A stretch of DNA of 64,000 nucleotides from Helopsaltes ochotensis (lineage: Eukaryota > Chordata > Aves > Passeriformes > Locustellidae): NCBI GenBank assembly GCA_013400155.1, contig VXBM01000214.1:424803-488802 (forward strand), written 5' to 3'. Shown here one piece after another: positions 1-11,990 of the stretch. Numbering within the stretch: the stretch's first letter is position 1; each line of letters opens with the position of its first letter. Made by a program: the position numbers and the translations under genes. The notes beneath the pieces are model-generated. The model worked only from the letters and a program-made list of their open reading frames with translations. It had not been told where the DNA came from and ran no database searches.

Positions 1-234
1 TGCTTTGTGGTAATGATCAATGGATTTGAAATTAAAGTAATGTTCAAAGTAGTTTAATCAGACGTCGTGGCCACTGAAATAGAGATTAGAATGAAAAAAA
101 ACAAACCATAGTGTTAGATGGAGGATGGTTTAAACCTTAGAAAATATTATCACTTTTTCCACTGCCAGGTTTATTTCCAGACACCACAAAGACACAATCT
201 GGGGTAGTTTCCAAATATATTTATTGTTTCTGGT

Positions 235-255
235 AATCAGATTTAAAATCTGATT
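235..255. repeat. Perfect 10-bp inverted repeat
   Basis: The arms AATCAGATTT and AAATCTGATT flank a single A. It could form a short hairpin, but it is AT-rich and may be chance. No gene is adjacent. Confidence 0.5.
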
Positions 256-3200
256 TTAAGTAAGCGAGATAAAAAATAAAAGCAACCTAGTGATTCAGCC
301 ACTACATAACAGAGCTTAGCAAAACCATACCCTATGAAATAGAAAGCAATTTCATAAACATTCTCTAAGAGATCTTTTCCCTTGTAGTAATCTGGTATTG
401 AACAGCTTCAATGTCACACTGTGGACCCAAAGAGACTTTAGTCTGACCCAAGCAGACAGTGCCTCTCCTCTCATCACTCCTGACCTCACAGTCACAAGCT
501 GACAGAGGGGTTGGCTTTAACCTGTAATTTTTGTCACACTGGTTGATCCCTGCCTATAGCTCCATGGGCGGCACGCAGCCACACTGAGGGTCACAGGTAT
601 CATTTAAATGCAGGGCTCAGTCCCTGCAGCACGGCGTGAGGGCCCAGCTTGGTACTGAAAAGATGTACAAAAATAAAAAAACCACACAAAGCACAGCTTA
701 TCATCTCTGACTTTCTGGCGTGCCCAGCACTTCAGACCTGAGACAAATAATTACAAGTTTTAATAATAACTTATTTCAATATAGGTTGGGTAACCTTAGC
801 ACTGAGATGAGACTGCTAATGAATAAAGGAGGCGCTAAATTCCCAGCCTCCAGCTAGAAGGACAACTTGGACCTGTGCTGGTGCTGGTGGAGAGGGAACC
901 TTCCCAGGTGACAGGGACATCTCTGCCCAGACAGAGAATGGACTTGAGGAGACCCACTGCCCCATTGATGGGCTTCCATGTCATGTGTGCACCCATTTGT
1001 GAAGAGCTCGTGCTAAGAAACATCTGCCAGGCACAGATCATGTCTCTAATGCAGCTGAGTATCCTCTGGGAATGTTCCAGTCCCACACTCAGTTTTTTGG
1101 GAGAGAATTCAGTTCAGGAGTAATTGCTTTTGAGAGTAAACTTTGGTAAAGTCCACTGGAGTTTTTTAATCGTGTCCATGTTAACTACTCATACTCTTAA
1201 TGCAGCATTTGGATAGAGTGGCCAAAGGGATTTACTGAGCTTCTGCATGATGCCACTTAAATCTGAGGACAGGTCTGAAAACAAGGATGAGAATCATACA
1301 AAAAGAATCTTGCCTTTAAGTTTTGCAGGAGCGTTCATATTTTGCTGGCAAGATTTTTTTTTTTTTATGCTAACATCACAGGATGAGACTCAAACCAGTA
1401 CTGACAATTGCAGTGGTGATTTTACAACTTCTAATTCAATGAGAAACAAGCTACAGGCTAGCACCCATGCTGGTGCCTGATCTGGCTTTCCTACGAGGGC
1501 TGCTGCCATGCCTGGAACATGCAGCACTTCTATACAGAAGAAGTATTTCTCTGAGACATCTCTGGTCCCCAAGTCACTGCCTCTGCAGCATCAGATGGAA
1601 GTTATTTATAAACCACTTGAAGGACAAAGCCCCCTTCTGCCTCCCAGTCTTGGCTGTTGCCGGCACCCACTCCCCCATGGGGCCAGAGGAACACAGCTGA
1701 TGCTCCTCCCCATGGCCTGACAGATATGCCTGCTTTTGAGTTCGTTCTATGTATTTTGAGAGACTGACTCCTTTTAGGATAAACTAACCCTGCATGCCCC
1801 GAATTGTCTTGCTGGTTCCTGGAAGGGCATCTTGAAGTTGTTAATTGTGTTGTGTGAAGACCTATCACCTTTAAGGAGTATTTTCAGTTTGTTTAGTCTT
1901 GCAGCCAGAGCCAGGCCAGATAAAGAGGGACTCATTTCCGTCAGCATTATCTCCATCCCTCCCCACCACCACACATGGGCAGGCGCAGAGAGAGAGGTCA
2001 GCCCACCGACCCTGCAAAGAGCTACAGGCACACTGATGAGGCAATAATAACTCCTGATTTTGAACAAATTGTGTTTATTGATATGATATCAGCTTAGGTT
2101 AAAACTCTCGTGACTATTTTGCATTCAGTCTTCAACCAAACACTATATTCTTGAAAGAATTGTTTCCTTTGCCCTCATTCCTTTGTCCTCCTTGTTCTCT
2201 CTGGGTCTCACTGATTTTCATTGCTTCTTCCTACCCATCCTTTGCTGTCTTTGGAATCCATAACCATCATCCCTATGTCCCTTTTGATTTCTGCCACTCC
2301 TGACTTCTTTGCTTATCTTTCCTCTTTGCTTTCTGTTTGTCTTCTCTGTCTTAATTTCCCCTTCCTTCCTGGTTGTGAGATGCACAAAGATTGATTTCCA
2401 GCCAAGTGAGGCATCCCACACAGGGAAATATTTCTTCTGAAATATTCTGAGCAACTTCTCTCCCTGCTGTAAACTATCGAGGCAGAGAAAAAAAGGTGTG
2501 CAAGCTCAGTCTGTGACATGTCAAATGACATATGGGAAGCCAAGCGGCCAAATGGAAAACTCTGGTTAACACTGATCTTCAGTGATGTGTGGTCACCTGC
2601 TGACTACTACAGCCTCCTTCCTTTTCTGGTACTGAAATCTTCTCCAGACATTTTCTTCAGCAAAGTCTCTTTGCCAGTCTGCTCTAAAGACTTTATAAAA
2701 TTGTCTCCCTTTTGTTTTCACATTTGTGTGTTCTCAGCCCTGTGTTCTTTAGTTCTGTACTGAAAGAAAACTTTAGCATTCTGGCATCCAATTACTAATT
2801 CTGGTGGAGTTAGACATTTTTGTAAACATGGCTGAACGATGCATGTTGTTCTTTGTCCAGGCTCTTTTATGACCTCTGGCAAGCCATTCATCCAGTGTGC
2901 CTTGGTCTCATCACATCAGGACTTCCAGATTTTCTTATGCTTTATTTGAGGGAACCAAAGTTTTAAAAGACAAGGGGGTAATACAGTATTATTATTTTTA
3001 TCCTTTGCCTGCCCCTGTGTTTTTCCTGCTGCCTAGCTTCCATGCAGCTGTTGAACATTTAAGAAAAACATGTCTCCCACTGAGCAAGTTCCCTACAAAA
3101 GTGAATTGAGCTTCAGGCAAGAGGAAATGTGAGTCCTGAGGTCACTCCTGAAATCAAACTCTTGCCTGGCTGCACATAATTCTGCTGTTGTGTTTTAAGG

Positions 3201-6200
3201 GTGATTTAGAAAAAGGAGTATATATTTCCCACAAAGAACATAAAAAGAAACAAATACTGGTGATCATGAGATGATCATATGATCCTTAAAATCTCACTGT
3301 TTTTCTGATATTCTCAGTCATCCTTTTCAAGTCTGCAGCTCAGATACAAGCAGAGAGGGGGAGAATGTGGGGTTACAGAGAGAAGATGGCCCGCTGGTGC
3401 TGACCAGAGTTAATATTGGGAGGCCCCTGTGCACTCTATACTGATGACTGGAGAAGCCTGAACTTTTCTTTCCTCTTAAAGATGCTGGAGCTACACCCCC
3501 TTGTTCACCGGGGAGTAGTATTTCTGTCAGATATGAAAGCAGCTTCTAATCTGCTCTGACCTTGGCAAGAAATTCAAGTCCAAATGTAGTAACATAGAAG
3601 CTGACAGGTCAGCCTGAAGAATTTGAAGTGGGGGAGGCTTCCTTGCCTTCTTTCTTTCTGTCTTTCCCTCCTTCCACTTGAAATCTTATCAAGGATCACT
3701 TCAAATGCAGTGGCAGCCTGACCAGCCCTAGAAATGACACCAGCTGGGTCATTGTCCCTCCTGTTACAGCAGAGGTGCAGAGACCATTTACTGGCTGGGC
3801 TGAATCTGTGCTACTATTGCTATAAACTCATGAAACTGGAGACACATGAAGAAAAGCATTTTACCTTTTTATGTGTAAAAATTGGAAAAGTTTCACAAAA
3901 AAAAATTTTCACATCTGTACATGGTGCCCTACTGAAAGACTCCTGTCTTCATGCCAGAAACTCTACTCTTTGTTTTCCAAGACACAGAGCCACACTAAAG
4001 TTGAAGACGGTTCTTACTTGTTCTCCCTGCTGCTGAAGATTTCTGCCTGTCAGGAGTACTAGTGCCACCTTCTACAAACTAAGACAAAACCAGAACTATA
4101 GAAATGACCTATGCTTACTCTTCTTGTATTCTTTCTGCATTTGTAAGATTTTTCTATGTGCCTCGACAACAAAGGGACTAAAAATGTTTTGAGCTCAAGT
4201 CCCAATTTGGGTATTATTTAGAAGTCTGAACAATGATGGTTATCTTTCTGGCTATCTTTCTTCTGGTTATTTTTCTGGGAGTGAGCTTATTTTTGATCAC
4301 GTTGGCAAAAAGTTAAAAACTTCTGCTTAAAAGTTTAGGCACTGCTTTGTACTTTGTCAGTCAAGTGATCAGACTAGAATTTCTATGGATTGCTCGCAAC
4401 AAAAATTATAAATTATGAATGACTAAGGGGTATTTACTGTTTGTATTAGTTCAGAAACAGGCCTTTTGAGGCACATCAGAGCCCCTTATATTTGGCATTA
4501 TATTGGCCAGAACAAAAGCACTTTCCTCATGTCTGAAAATTAACAATCCCACTACAAAGTAGTGTAAACAGCACACTTTGTAGCTTCACTCAATTCAGTG
4601 GCTGCGTGCACCAGTCCAGGAGAGGGAGGAGGCATTGCCCAGCAGAAGACCACCCGATGGCTCTGCACCCCTGGACATGGGGTGCTCACCAGTGAAACCC
4701 CTCCTCTGACAAGGACACTGGACTGCTCTGTGCCTGGACACCCCCTGCCAGCCTGAGCTGACAGACACCATGCAGGCAAGGGGTTAAGGGAAAAATTGCT
4801 GACTCTCAGAGGTGAAACCTGATGTGTCTGCAATAGATAGCCATGGGCCCATGAAGAGATACAGGGGAATAAGAAAATAATGTTGCTGAGTAGTCATAGG
4901 TCAGCCACACTGCTACCTATTTGCTGTCCCATTTTCTATAGATGATGTGTCAAAGGCATGATTTAATGAAGGTTCTGAAGGACGTTTCCTCCAGGCATCA
5001 GGAGCAGCACAGGGCATAGCAGACATGCTCCTGTTTGAAAATCTCAAAAGCAAATGAAGGAGGTGGGTAGTCAAGACCATTTGCCAGTACCGAAAGATAA
5101 CTTATAAATATTATGGATTTAGATGGGAAAGCCAAAGATAAGTAAATTATGCTTGGTGGAGATCCAGAGGTAAGCTGCAAAGAGACAAGTCAAGAGGTAA
5201 TGGGCTAAGGAAATTATTCTGTGTGGGTACTAGCAGAGCAGGACAGTGCTTGCTCAGGCCAGAGGAAGAACGTGATAGTACTAAGACACAATCTTAGTGG
5301 TCTGCATTTCTTTTTAAAACATTTTGCCATTTCCTACCTGCAGCTATAAAGGTCTCCCAGGTGGACTGACCCTGCTCAGGGTAGAAGGAGGCAGGAAGAA
5401 TTTCATGGCTTATGCAGTTTCACAATGCTCAGGCAGGAGCCACAAAACAGGCTGAGAAACATGAGAGGTAGTCTGGAGAGTGCACAGAGCAGCTCCACAT
5501 CCTGGTTCCCATTTCTGGGACAGGGCTCCTGAGGGGGATGTGTCTGTCCAGGTGGGCAGAGCTGGGTGCCTTTTGGGGTGGCCATGGTGTCTCCCCTTGG
5601 GGAGATATAGCCTACTTGTGTCACCAAGCCTTTGGGAGAGCAGATGGGGATATAGAGGCTTGGCAGAGACTGCAGGCAAAGTGGGTGGGCATCTCAGAGG
5701 GACAGCCAAGCTTGTGGGGGATGGGGATTCCCTCAGCAGCAGTGACTGGAAGCATATTGCTGCTGGTAACAGAGAAGGTGTTCTCTTTACCTGCTGATGT
5801 GCACACGTGGGTCAGGCACTGGGCAGTAGGGGAGCAGGAGCAAGAACTCACTTGAACTACTCTCTAAGTCCACTCCAGATTCCAGTTTAATTTTCAGGGT
5901 GGTGTTTTAGCACCTGCTGGCTCTGAACCCTGCCATTCTTGATAACATCAGTAGTGCCAAGGCATTCCTAAACAGCCAGTGGGCTAAGTCCCAAGCCACA
6001 GGGGTTTCTTCCTGAAGACAAAAGAGCCTCACTCACCTGCTGCTGGGACAATGGGGTAATGGCATTAGGGGAACCTTCTATGCCTCTTTATCTCTCCTGT
6101 GGGCATTCCTCCCTTGATGAGGAATTTCCTCAGAGCACTGCCTGAAAGGCTTCTTGGGCTAGATGCATTTATCTGTGCAGCTAATAAAACTGCAGAGAAG

Positions 6201-6821
6201 GTCACATTCTTTCATCTTTGCCACTGTGACTAAGCTTGCCTGTAAGCTGGTGTCCCCTGGCACCTGCACACCACATTATTTATTCTCCTATTACACTGCA
6301 TGACTATTATACAAATAACATGAAACTAAACTACAGCCCCTCCTTAGCTGGGAAGTGGACCACTTGGCGTTATAGGGGAATGATGAAACACAGTCCTTTG
6401 AGCTTATTTCTTCTTTTCTTATGAAAAGAGAACTCATATAGAATATTTTTGTTTTTCCCTCTTTATAAAGCCAAATTTTACTTTTCTTCCTCATTTAAGA
6501 AAAAATTTTCATCCACTGTCACCTTCAAGCTTGAACACCCAAATACTGCCTCCTGGAAACACCAATATGGACAGATCAGAGCCATTCCAATAATCAGAGC
6601 CCTTGCAGGTTTGAGATGGGATCATTTGGGCTGTGCCCAGGACATGCTTTGAATCTCTTCAGCCAAACTCCCTGTGGGATGGATCTTTGCAGTCTCTTGC
6701 CCTGTCCCATGCCCCTGTGAAGAACTGTCCATGGGCAGGTGACAACAGTTTGACCCCTGAAGCTCAATATGTTTGTCCAACACCTTCTGGGAAGGACAGG
6801 ACAAGTGAAGAACTGGTGAGG

Positions 6822-6895
6822 AGAGAAACCACAGGGAAACTACAGAGAAACCACAGGCTGGCTAGTAGAGAGAATAGTAGAGAGGTAGTAGAGAC
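6822..6895. repeat. Imperfect local tandem repeat
   Basis: Variants of AGAAACCACAGG and AGAAACTACAG are followed by repeated TAGTAGAGA words. It is a short purine-rich degenerate repeat with no coding potential recognised. Confidence 0.4.
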
Positions 6896-9800
6896 AGATT
6901 GGTATTAGAGAAAACTACAGGCTGTGTCTCTTGCTCCTGAAACAGCTCTGGGATGTCCAACAAGGGTCTCTGGGTGCTGCAGTAATGTGCAGCTACTCAC
7001 TGAATGACACACTTGCTACACAAATATATGGTCTTTACTGAAATAACCATCAAATTCAAGACTGAAGTCAATTTCTGCTACTAACATTATTTTTAAATTG
7101 CACAGTGTGAGGGGCCTATTTAGTTTTGTTATTCACGACACACAGATGTGTGTCTTTATCCATGAAAAAGTCTTTTCTGATACAGATCACCTCTGTGATG
7201 TGAACTTATTAGATGTAAAGGTTCTGCTCATTTTATCTATCACTGCGATTTTTCTGGGATATGTGAGCTCCTGGGAAGTAAAGAAACAGTCTTCTACCAG
7301 CAAAATTTATTCCTTTGTCATTGTTTCTTACTATGGCATTATCAATGCTGCTTGCAAGACAACTACTTTTACACAGCTATTTTTATAATTTTCTTCTTTT
7401 TACACTCATTTTGTTTGGCTGATACATATTAACTCCTTAGGCATATCCATGTATTTCTAACAGCATCCTAGAATTTCCTATCATAACTGGACAAGAGAGA
7501 GAGGGGAAAAGCTGAAGATTGCCGTAAATACAGCTGAGGTGAAGTCAGAGCACTACATTCTCTATCCAGATCTAAGGTATGTTCTTGAGAGCTTCCCATT
7601 TTGAGAACACTTACACGATATGTTTCCACTTAGCTTTTATGCCAAAAATATCCCGATGCACCTCCGCCACTGATAAGAGGAAGCAAGAACCTTCATGTAA
7701 ACAGGGCTGCAGGCACCTGCCAGTGCTCCCAGCTACTGTCTCACACAAATCTGTGAACAGCCAGCCTGGATGGGATATGGAGGAGCCCCTGGCATGCTGG
7801 CTGGGCAGGCAGCCCTGTTCCCCATCATGGATGCTGGGGACTATCCCTCCCATCCCCACCTTGCTGCTGACTGCCCATCCACCCTGCTGCTCCTCAGGAT
7901 CAGCCAGAGTGGCCAACAGCAGCAAAGCTTGTGGCCACTAGCAGGGACCAACAGAGTCAAGGCTCGAAGGAGTGCACAAGGAAAACCATGGATGGGGCAG
8001 AAGACAGCAGGAAAATATTTCATTAACACAGGCTCACAGACTGAGACACATGATTCTTCTCTTCTGTACAAAGGCATCAGCAGCGGTTACATCAATCATA
8101 AATGCTTTTGAAAAAGAAGCAATTTTAAAAGTAAGTATTTTAAATCCTGTCCACAGACTCTGCATTATAAAAACCATTATGAAAGTTATCCAAGTTTCAG
8201 GGGAGTTTTAAAACAGTCATGTGCTAGCTACAGTGCTGAAAGATTGTCCTGCCATTTGGAAGGTCTGTGCTTGCACCTCTTAGTAGGAGTTTCCTCTGGA
8301 AATAGTTCTAGCTAACATGCCAGTAGAGCTTTAATTATTATCTTTCTTGATTGCTTGGATTCATTCTAAAAAGTGTGCGTGCATACTTCTGTCAATAGCT
8401 TGAATACTCTTGTCTCAGTGCCAACACTTCGTGACTTTGGAAGAGGACCAGCAGAAGCTTATGTGACTGCACTTCACTGGAAAGGCTGTCAAGAGAAACA
8501 GACGTAGCGCCTGAATAACACTTCGATACAGCAAGAGGCAGTAGCAGTGTTCAGGGTAAAGGTCTGGACAGTAACCACTCCAGGACACAGGCAGAAGACA
8601 GGGAAACACAGGCTGACAAATGCCAGAGTCAGACCTGTCATTCAATGTGATTCTTTCTGTACAGGCAGGGTACAGACCATCAAGAAAGGCAAATTGGAAA
8701 CCAATCACCCTCTGGATAAAATTGGAGATGCCAGATACCTCTCTTTAAATTCCTGTGGTAGATGTACTCCAGGAAAGAAAACAAAAGCAAATATATAACT
8801 GCAAGAGGAAAGGAGACAGAAGCCGTGCCCATATCAGGGATTATACAGGGATAGACAACAGCTCATGGCTGCCTGCACCACAAGTTTGCAGAAATGTGCA
8901 AATGTCCAGAGTGGGAAGAAGTTATGAGTGTACACACAAGCCATCCTGTGCTGCTCGACCTTATCACTGGAAAGCTACCCCCAGCACATTTTATTTCACT
9001 GAATAGATGCAGCCAAAGACTGTCGGACAAAAGGAAGTAATTTGTGTTCAGAAAATGGCCAGTGAATGGGCATTGAGGGGTGTGTCTCTCAGCTGCAGTG
9101 CTTGCAGCATCTTTGCTCTGAGACTGCTGGGCGAAGAGCCGGTGCTGCCAGGCGCAAGCAAAAGGACTAAAGAGCAAGTTTAGATGGGAGGAAGGAGGCT
9201 GAGTACTCTAGCTGCTTGCAGAGAAAGCATTTTGTGGTCAATGAACAGTGAAAAGAGAAATGATGTGGCACAGACCTTGAATTATGTCACATTTCCCTTC
9301 CTAAGAAACTCCCTGGCAAAACCCTGTTCTCCCCGTGGCACACGCCGTTCCCAACCTCTGTGTGTGCCACTGAGCTGCACGGCCGGCCCTACCCTCTCCA
9401 AAGCCCAGCAATCCTCTGTGTCTATGCCCAGGGTCCACGGCTGAAGGGGAACCCAAGATTGCCCTGCAGCAGTTGGACTGGCTTCCGTTCTCAGCTGCAT
9501 CTGCAAAGGAGCAGCTGAAGGCAGGGACAAAGGCAGATTTGGTGGGGAATGGATTTGGTGCTGGCTCTTTCTCCACCAGAAACACAGACATATCAGGATG
9601 ACAGCCAGGAAAGGCTGGGAACAGGCTCCCTACTCCCTGTTGTGGGCGCTGGCTGATGGGTGATCCAGAAGTACTGGGTGGCTATGGGTAAGTTCTACTA
9701 CAGGGATTCAGGCACTACTTAAAGCTCAGGCCTGTATCTCCTCTCTCTTTCGAAAATAAGGAAGACTAAGCAGAAAGGGGGAGATGTTGATACCAACTCA

Positions 9801-10414
9801 GTGATCCACAACACCAGTTTTGTTATGCTGAACACAAACAATTCCAGTAGGTTCTTGTGTTAGCTAAGGAGAGATGATGGAAATGCTTTTTCAATCATTA
9901 ACTTGATGTGCGTTGATATTTTTAGGGAAAAAAACTGAGCAGCATGTGAAGAGTAGGCCATTTGTAGAATGGAATTTTAATAGAACTTTTTTTTTTTTCT
10001 GAATGTAACTGTGCTTTGGTGGGTGAGGACTGGTTTAAATGTTTGAAAGGAAATTGTGTATGTACTATGAATTCTTCAGACCATTCCTGATTTTAACCAT
10101 GAACTCAGTAGAGGACAGGTACATGCATATGTTTTGAAAAAATAAAATTATACTTACGGTGAAGAACAGTTATTTGATCCATTTGCTACCCATTTGGCAC
10201 ATTGTGGTTAGTTTAATTTAATGTGTGCACTATTTCATTGCTGATATCTTTGAAAATACTAGGTAAGACCGTGCCTACATACATGCTTTTGTGGCATGAG
10301 AAAGATGCTTTGTGTATTCTGGGCTAGGAGAGAAACCACCCAATTCTTGGCTTTGCTTGCTCATGCCATGATCTGGCAGGAATTAGTAATAGGGAACCTA
10401 TCCCGCATGATAGT

Positions 10415-10460
10415 AAAAAAAAAAACAAAACCCAAACAAACAACAAACCAAAAAACCGAA
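10415..10460. repeat. A/C-rich low-complexity tract
   Basis: This is a run of A interspersed with short C runs. Similar tracts occur at about 31,948-31,995, 51,055-51,100 and 60,601-60,672, so it is a recurrent low-complexity class in this window. It lies just before the GC-rich island. Confidence 0.6.
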
Positions 10461-10559
10461 AGGTGGCTTGATTGTTTTGTTTCTTCAAAGTTGCCTAAGA
10501 CCTGGGACCTTACATTTCTGTATCAGCTGAAACCTGGACGTCCTTCCCCTAGGCAGGCC

Positions 10560-11990
10560 CAGCACGACTGAGGTCCGGAGCCCGGCGCTGAAGGCTGGTG
10601 GCCGCGGAGCCGAGCGCCCGGGGCAGGAGGCGGCAGGAGCCCCGCGGGGAGCGAGAGGCAGCTGCCCTGGGCCGGAGCCCCCGAAGGTGCCGGCGGGCGG
10701 GCGCTCGTCCCGGCCCCGGGAGAGCGGCNNNNNNNNNNNNNNNNNNNNNNNNNNNNNNNNNNNNNNNNNNNNNNNNNNNNNNNNNNNNNNNNNNNNNNNN
10801 NNNNNNNNNNNNNNNNNNNNNNNNNNNNNNNNNNNNNNNNNNNNNNNNNNNNNNNNNNNNNNNNNNNNNNNNNNNNNNNNNNNNNNNNNNNNNNNNNNNN
10901 NNNNNNNNNNNNNNNNNNNNNNNNNNNNNNNNNNNNNNNNNNNNNNNNNNNNNNNNNNNNNNNNNNNNNNNNNNNNNNNNNNNNNNNNNNNNNNNNNNNN
11001 NNNNNNNNNNNNNNNNNNNNNNNNNNNNNNNNNNNNNNNNNNNNNNNNNNNNNNNNNNNNNNNNNNNNNNNNNNNNNNNNNNNNNNNNNNNNNNNNNNNN
11101 NNNNNNNNNNNNNNNNNNNNNNNNNNNNNNNNNNNNNNNNNNNNNNNNNNNNNNNNNNNNNNNNNNNNNNNNNNNNNNNNNNNNNNNNNNNNNNNNNNNN
11201 NNNNNNNNNNNNNNNNNNNNNNNNNNNNNNNNNNNNNNNNNNNNNNNNNNNNNNNNNNNNNNNNNNNNNNNNNNNNNNNNNNNNNNNNNNNNNNNNNNNN
11301 NNNNNNNNNNNNNNNNNNNNNNNNNNNNNNNNNNNNNNNNNNNNNNNNNNNNNNNNNNNNNNNNNNNNNNNNNNNNNNNNNNNNNNNNNNNNNNNNNNNN
11401 NNNNNNNNNNNNNNNNNNNNNNNNNNNNNNNNNNNNNNNNNNNNNNNNNNNNNNNNNNNNNNNNNNNNNNNNNNNNNNNNNNNNNNNNNNNNNNNNNNNN
11501 NNNNNNNNNNNNNNNNNNNNNNNNNNNNNNNNNNNNNNNNNNNNNNNNTGAGGCCGGGGCCGGGGCGAGAGGAGCCGCACCCACCCGCGGCGAGGTCTGC
11601 GCCAAGGAGCCTCCTGACTGCGGTCCTGCGGCCGGGTCGCCGCGGCTCTCGCGGCTCTCCGCAGCCCCCCCGCTCCATCCTCTCCCCTCCCGAGGGAGCA
11701 GGTGGGAGGCGCGTCGGGGCGCGGCCGGGCGGGCGGCTCGGCTGTGCCTTCGGCTGGGCGCCAGCCGCGCTGTGCCCCCCTTCCTTCCCCGTCCCGCAGC
11801 CCCGGGCTCGGGCTCACCTGAGCCGCCGCCCCCGGCCCGCCGCCGCGGGGAAGGGGCGGCGGTGTCGGCGGCCAGGGCTGGGGCCGGGGCTTTGCTGCGG
11901 CCCGCTGTCGTACCGCATAGGGGGCAAGGGGGAGGGACTCGCGAACTCCCAGCCCGTGGGGAGCGAAGGAGCTCTAGGTATGTGTGATTT
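10560..11990 (+). promoter_or_regulatory. AKAP12: CpG island, probable distal (alpha) AKAP12 promoter and first exon
   Basis: Sequence on both sides of the gap is extremely GC- and CpG-rich, and base composition drops sharply outside it. It lies upstream of, and in line with, the AKAP12 exon at 20,642. In mammals the alpha isoform starts at a distal CpG-rich promoter whose first exon encodes an N-myristoylated N-terminus. That exon is not visible in the flanking sequence and most likely falls inside the unsequenced 820 bases. The identity as promoter is inferred from position and composition only. No TATA box is evident in the sequenced flanks. Confidence 0.6.
10729..11548. other. Assembly gap (820 N)
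   Basis: A run of N within GC-rich flanks, typical of a short-read dropout at a CpG island. Apparent long reading frames across it on both strands are artefacts of translating N. The missing bases probably include the AKAP12 distal first exon. Confidence 0.99.

Larger units (their letters stand above)
1..10560. other. Upstream intergenic region, no gene recognised
   Basis: I see no convincing exon here. Open frames are short (up to about 120 codons), overlap on both strands, and lack recognisable domains or paired splice sites. By synteny with mammals this should be the space between MTHFD1L and AKAP12, but no MTHFD1L coding sequence is visible. An upstream AKAP12 gamma-type first exon, known in mammals, could lie here but cannot be identified by eye. 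Small structures include a perfect inverted repeat at 235-255 and an imperfect local repeat at about 6,822-6,895. Confidence 0.6.

Noticed and set aside
5480..5855. Overlapping 105-codon + frames
   Set aside because: Two frames overlap each other and - strand frames. There are no splice sites or recognisable domain.
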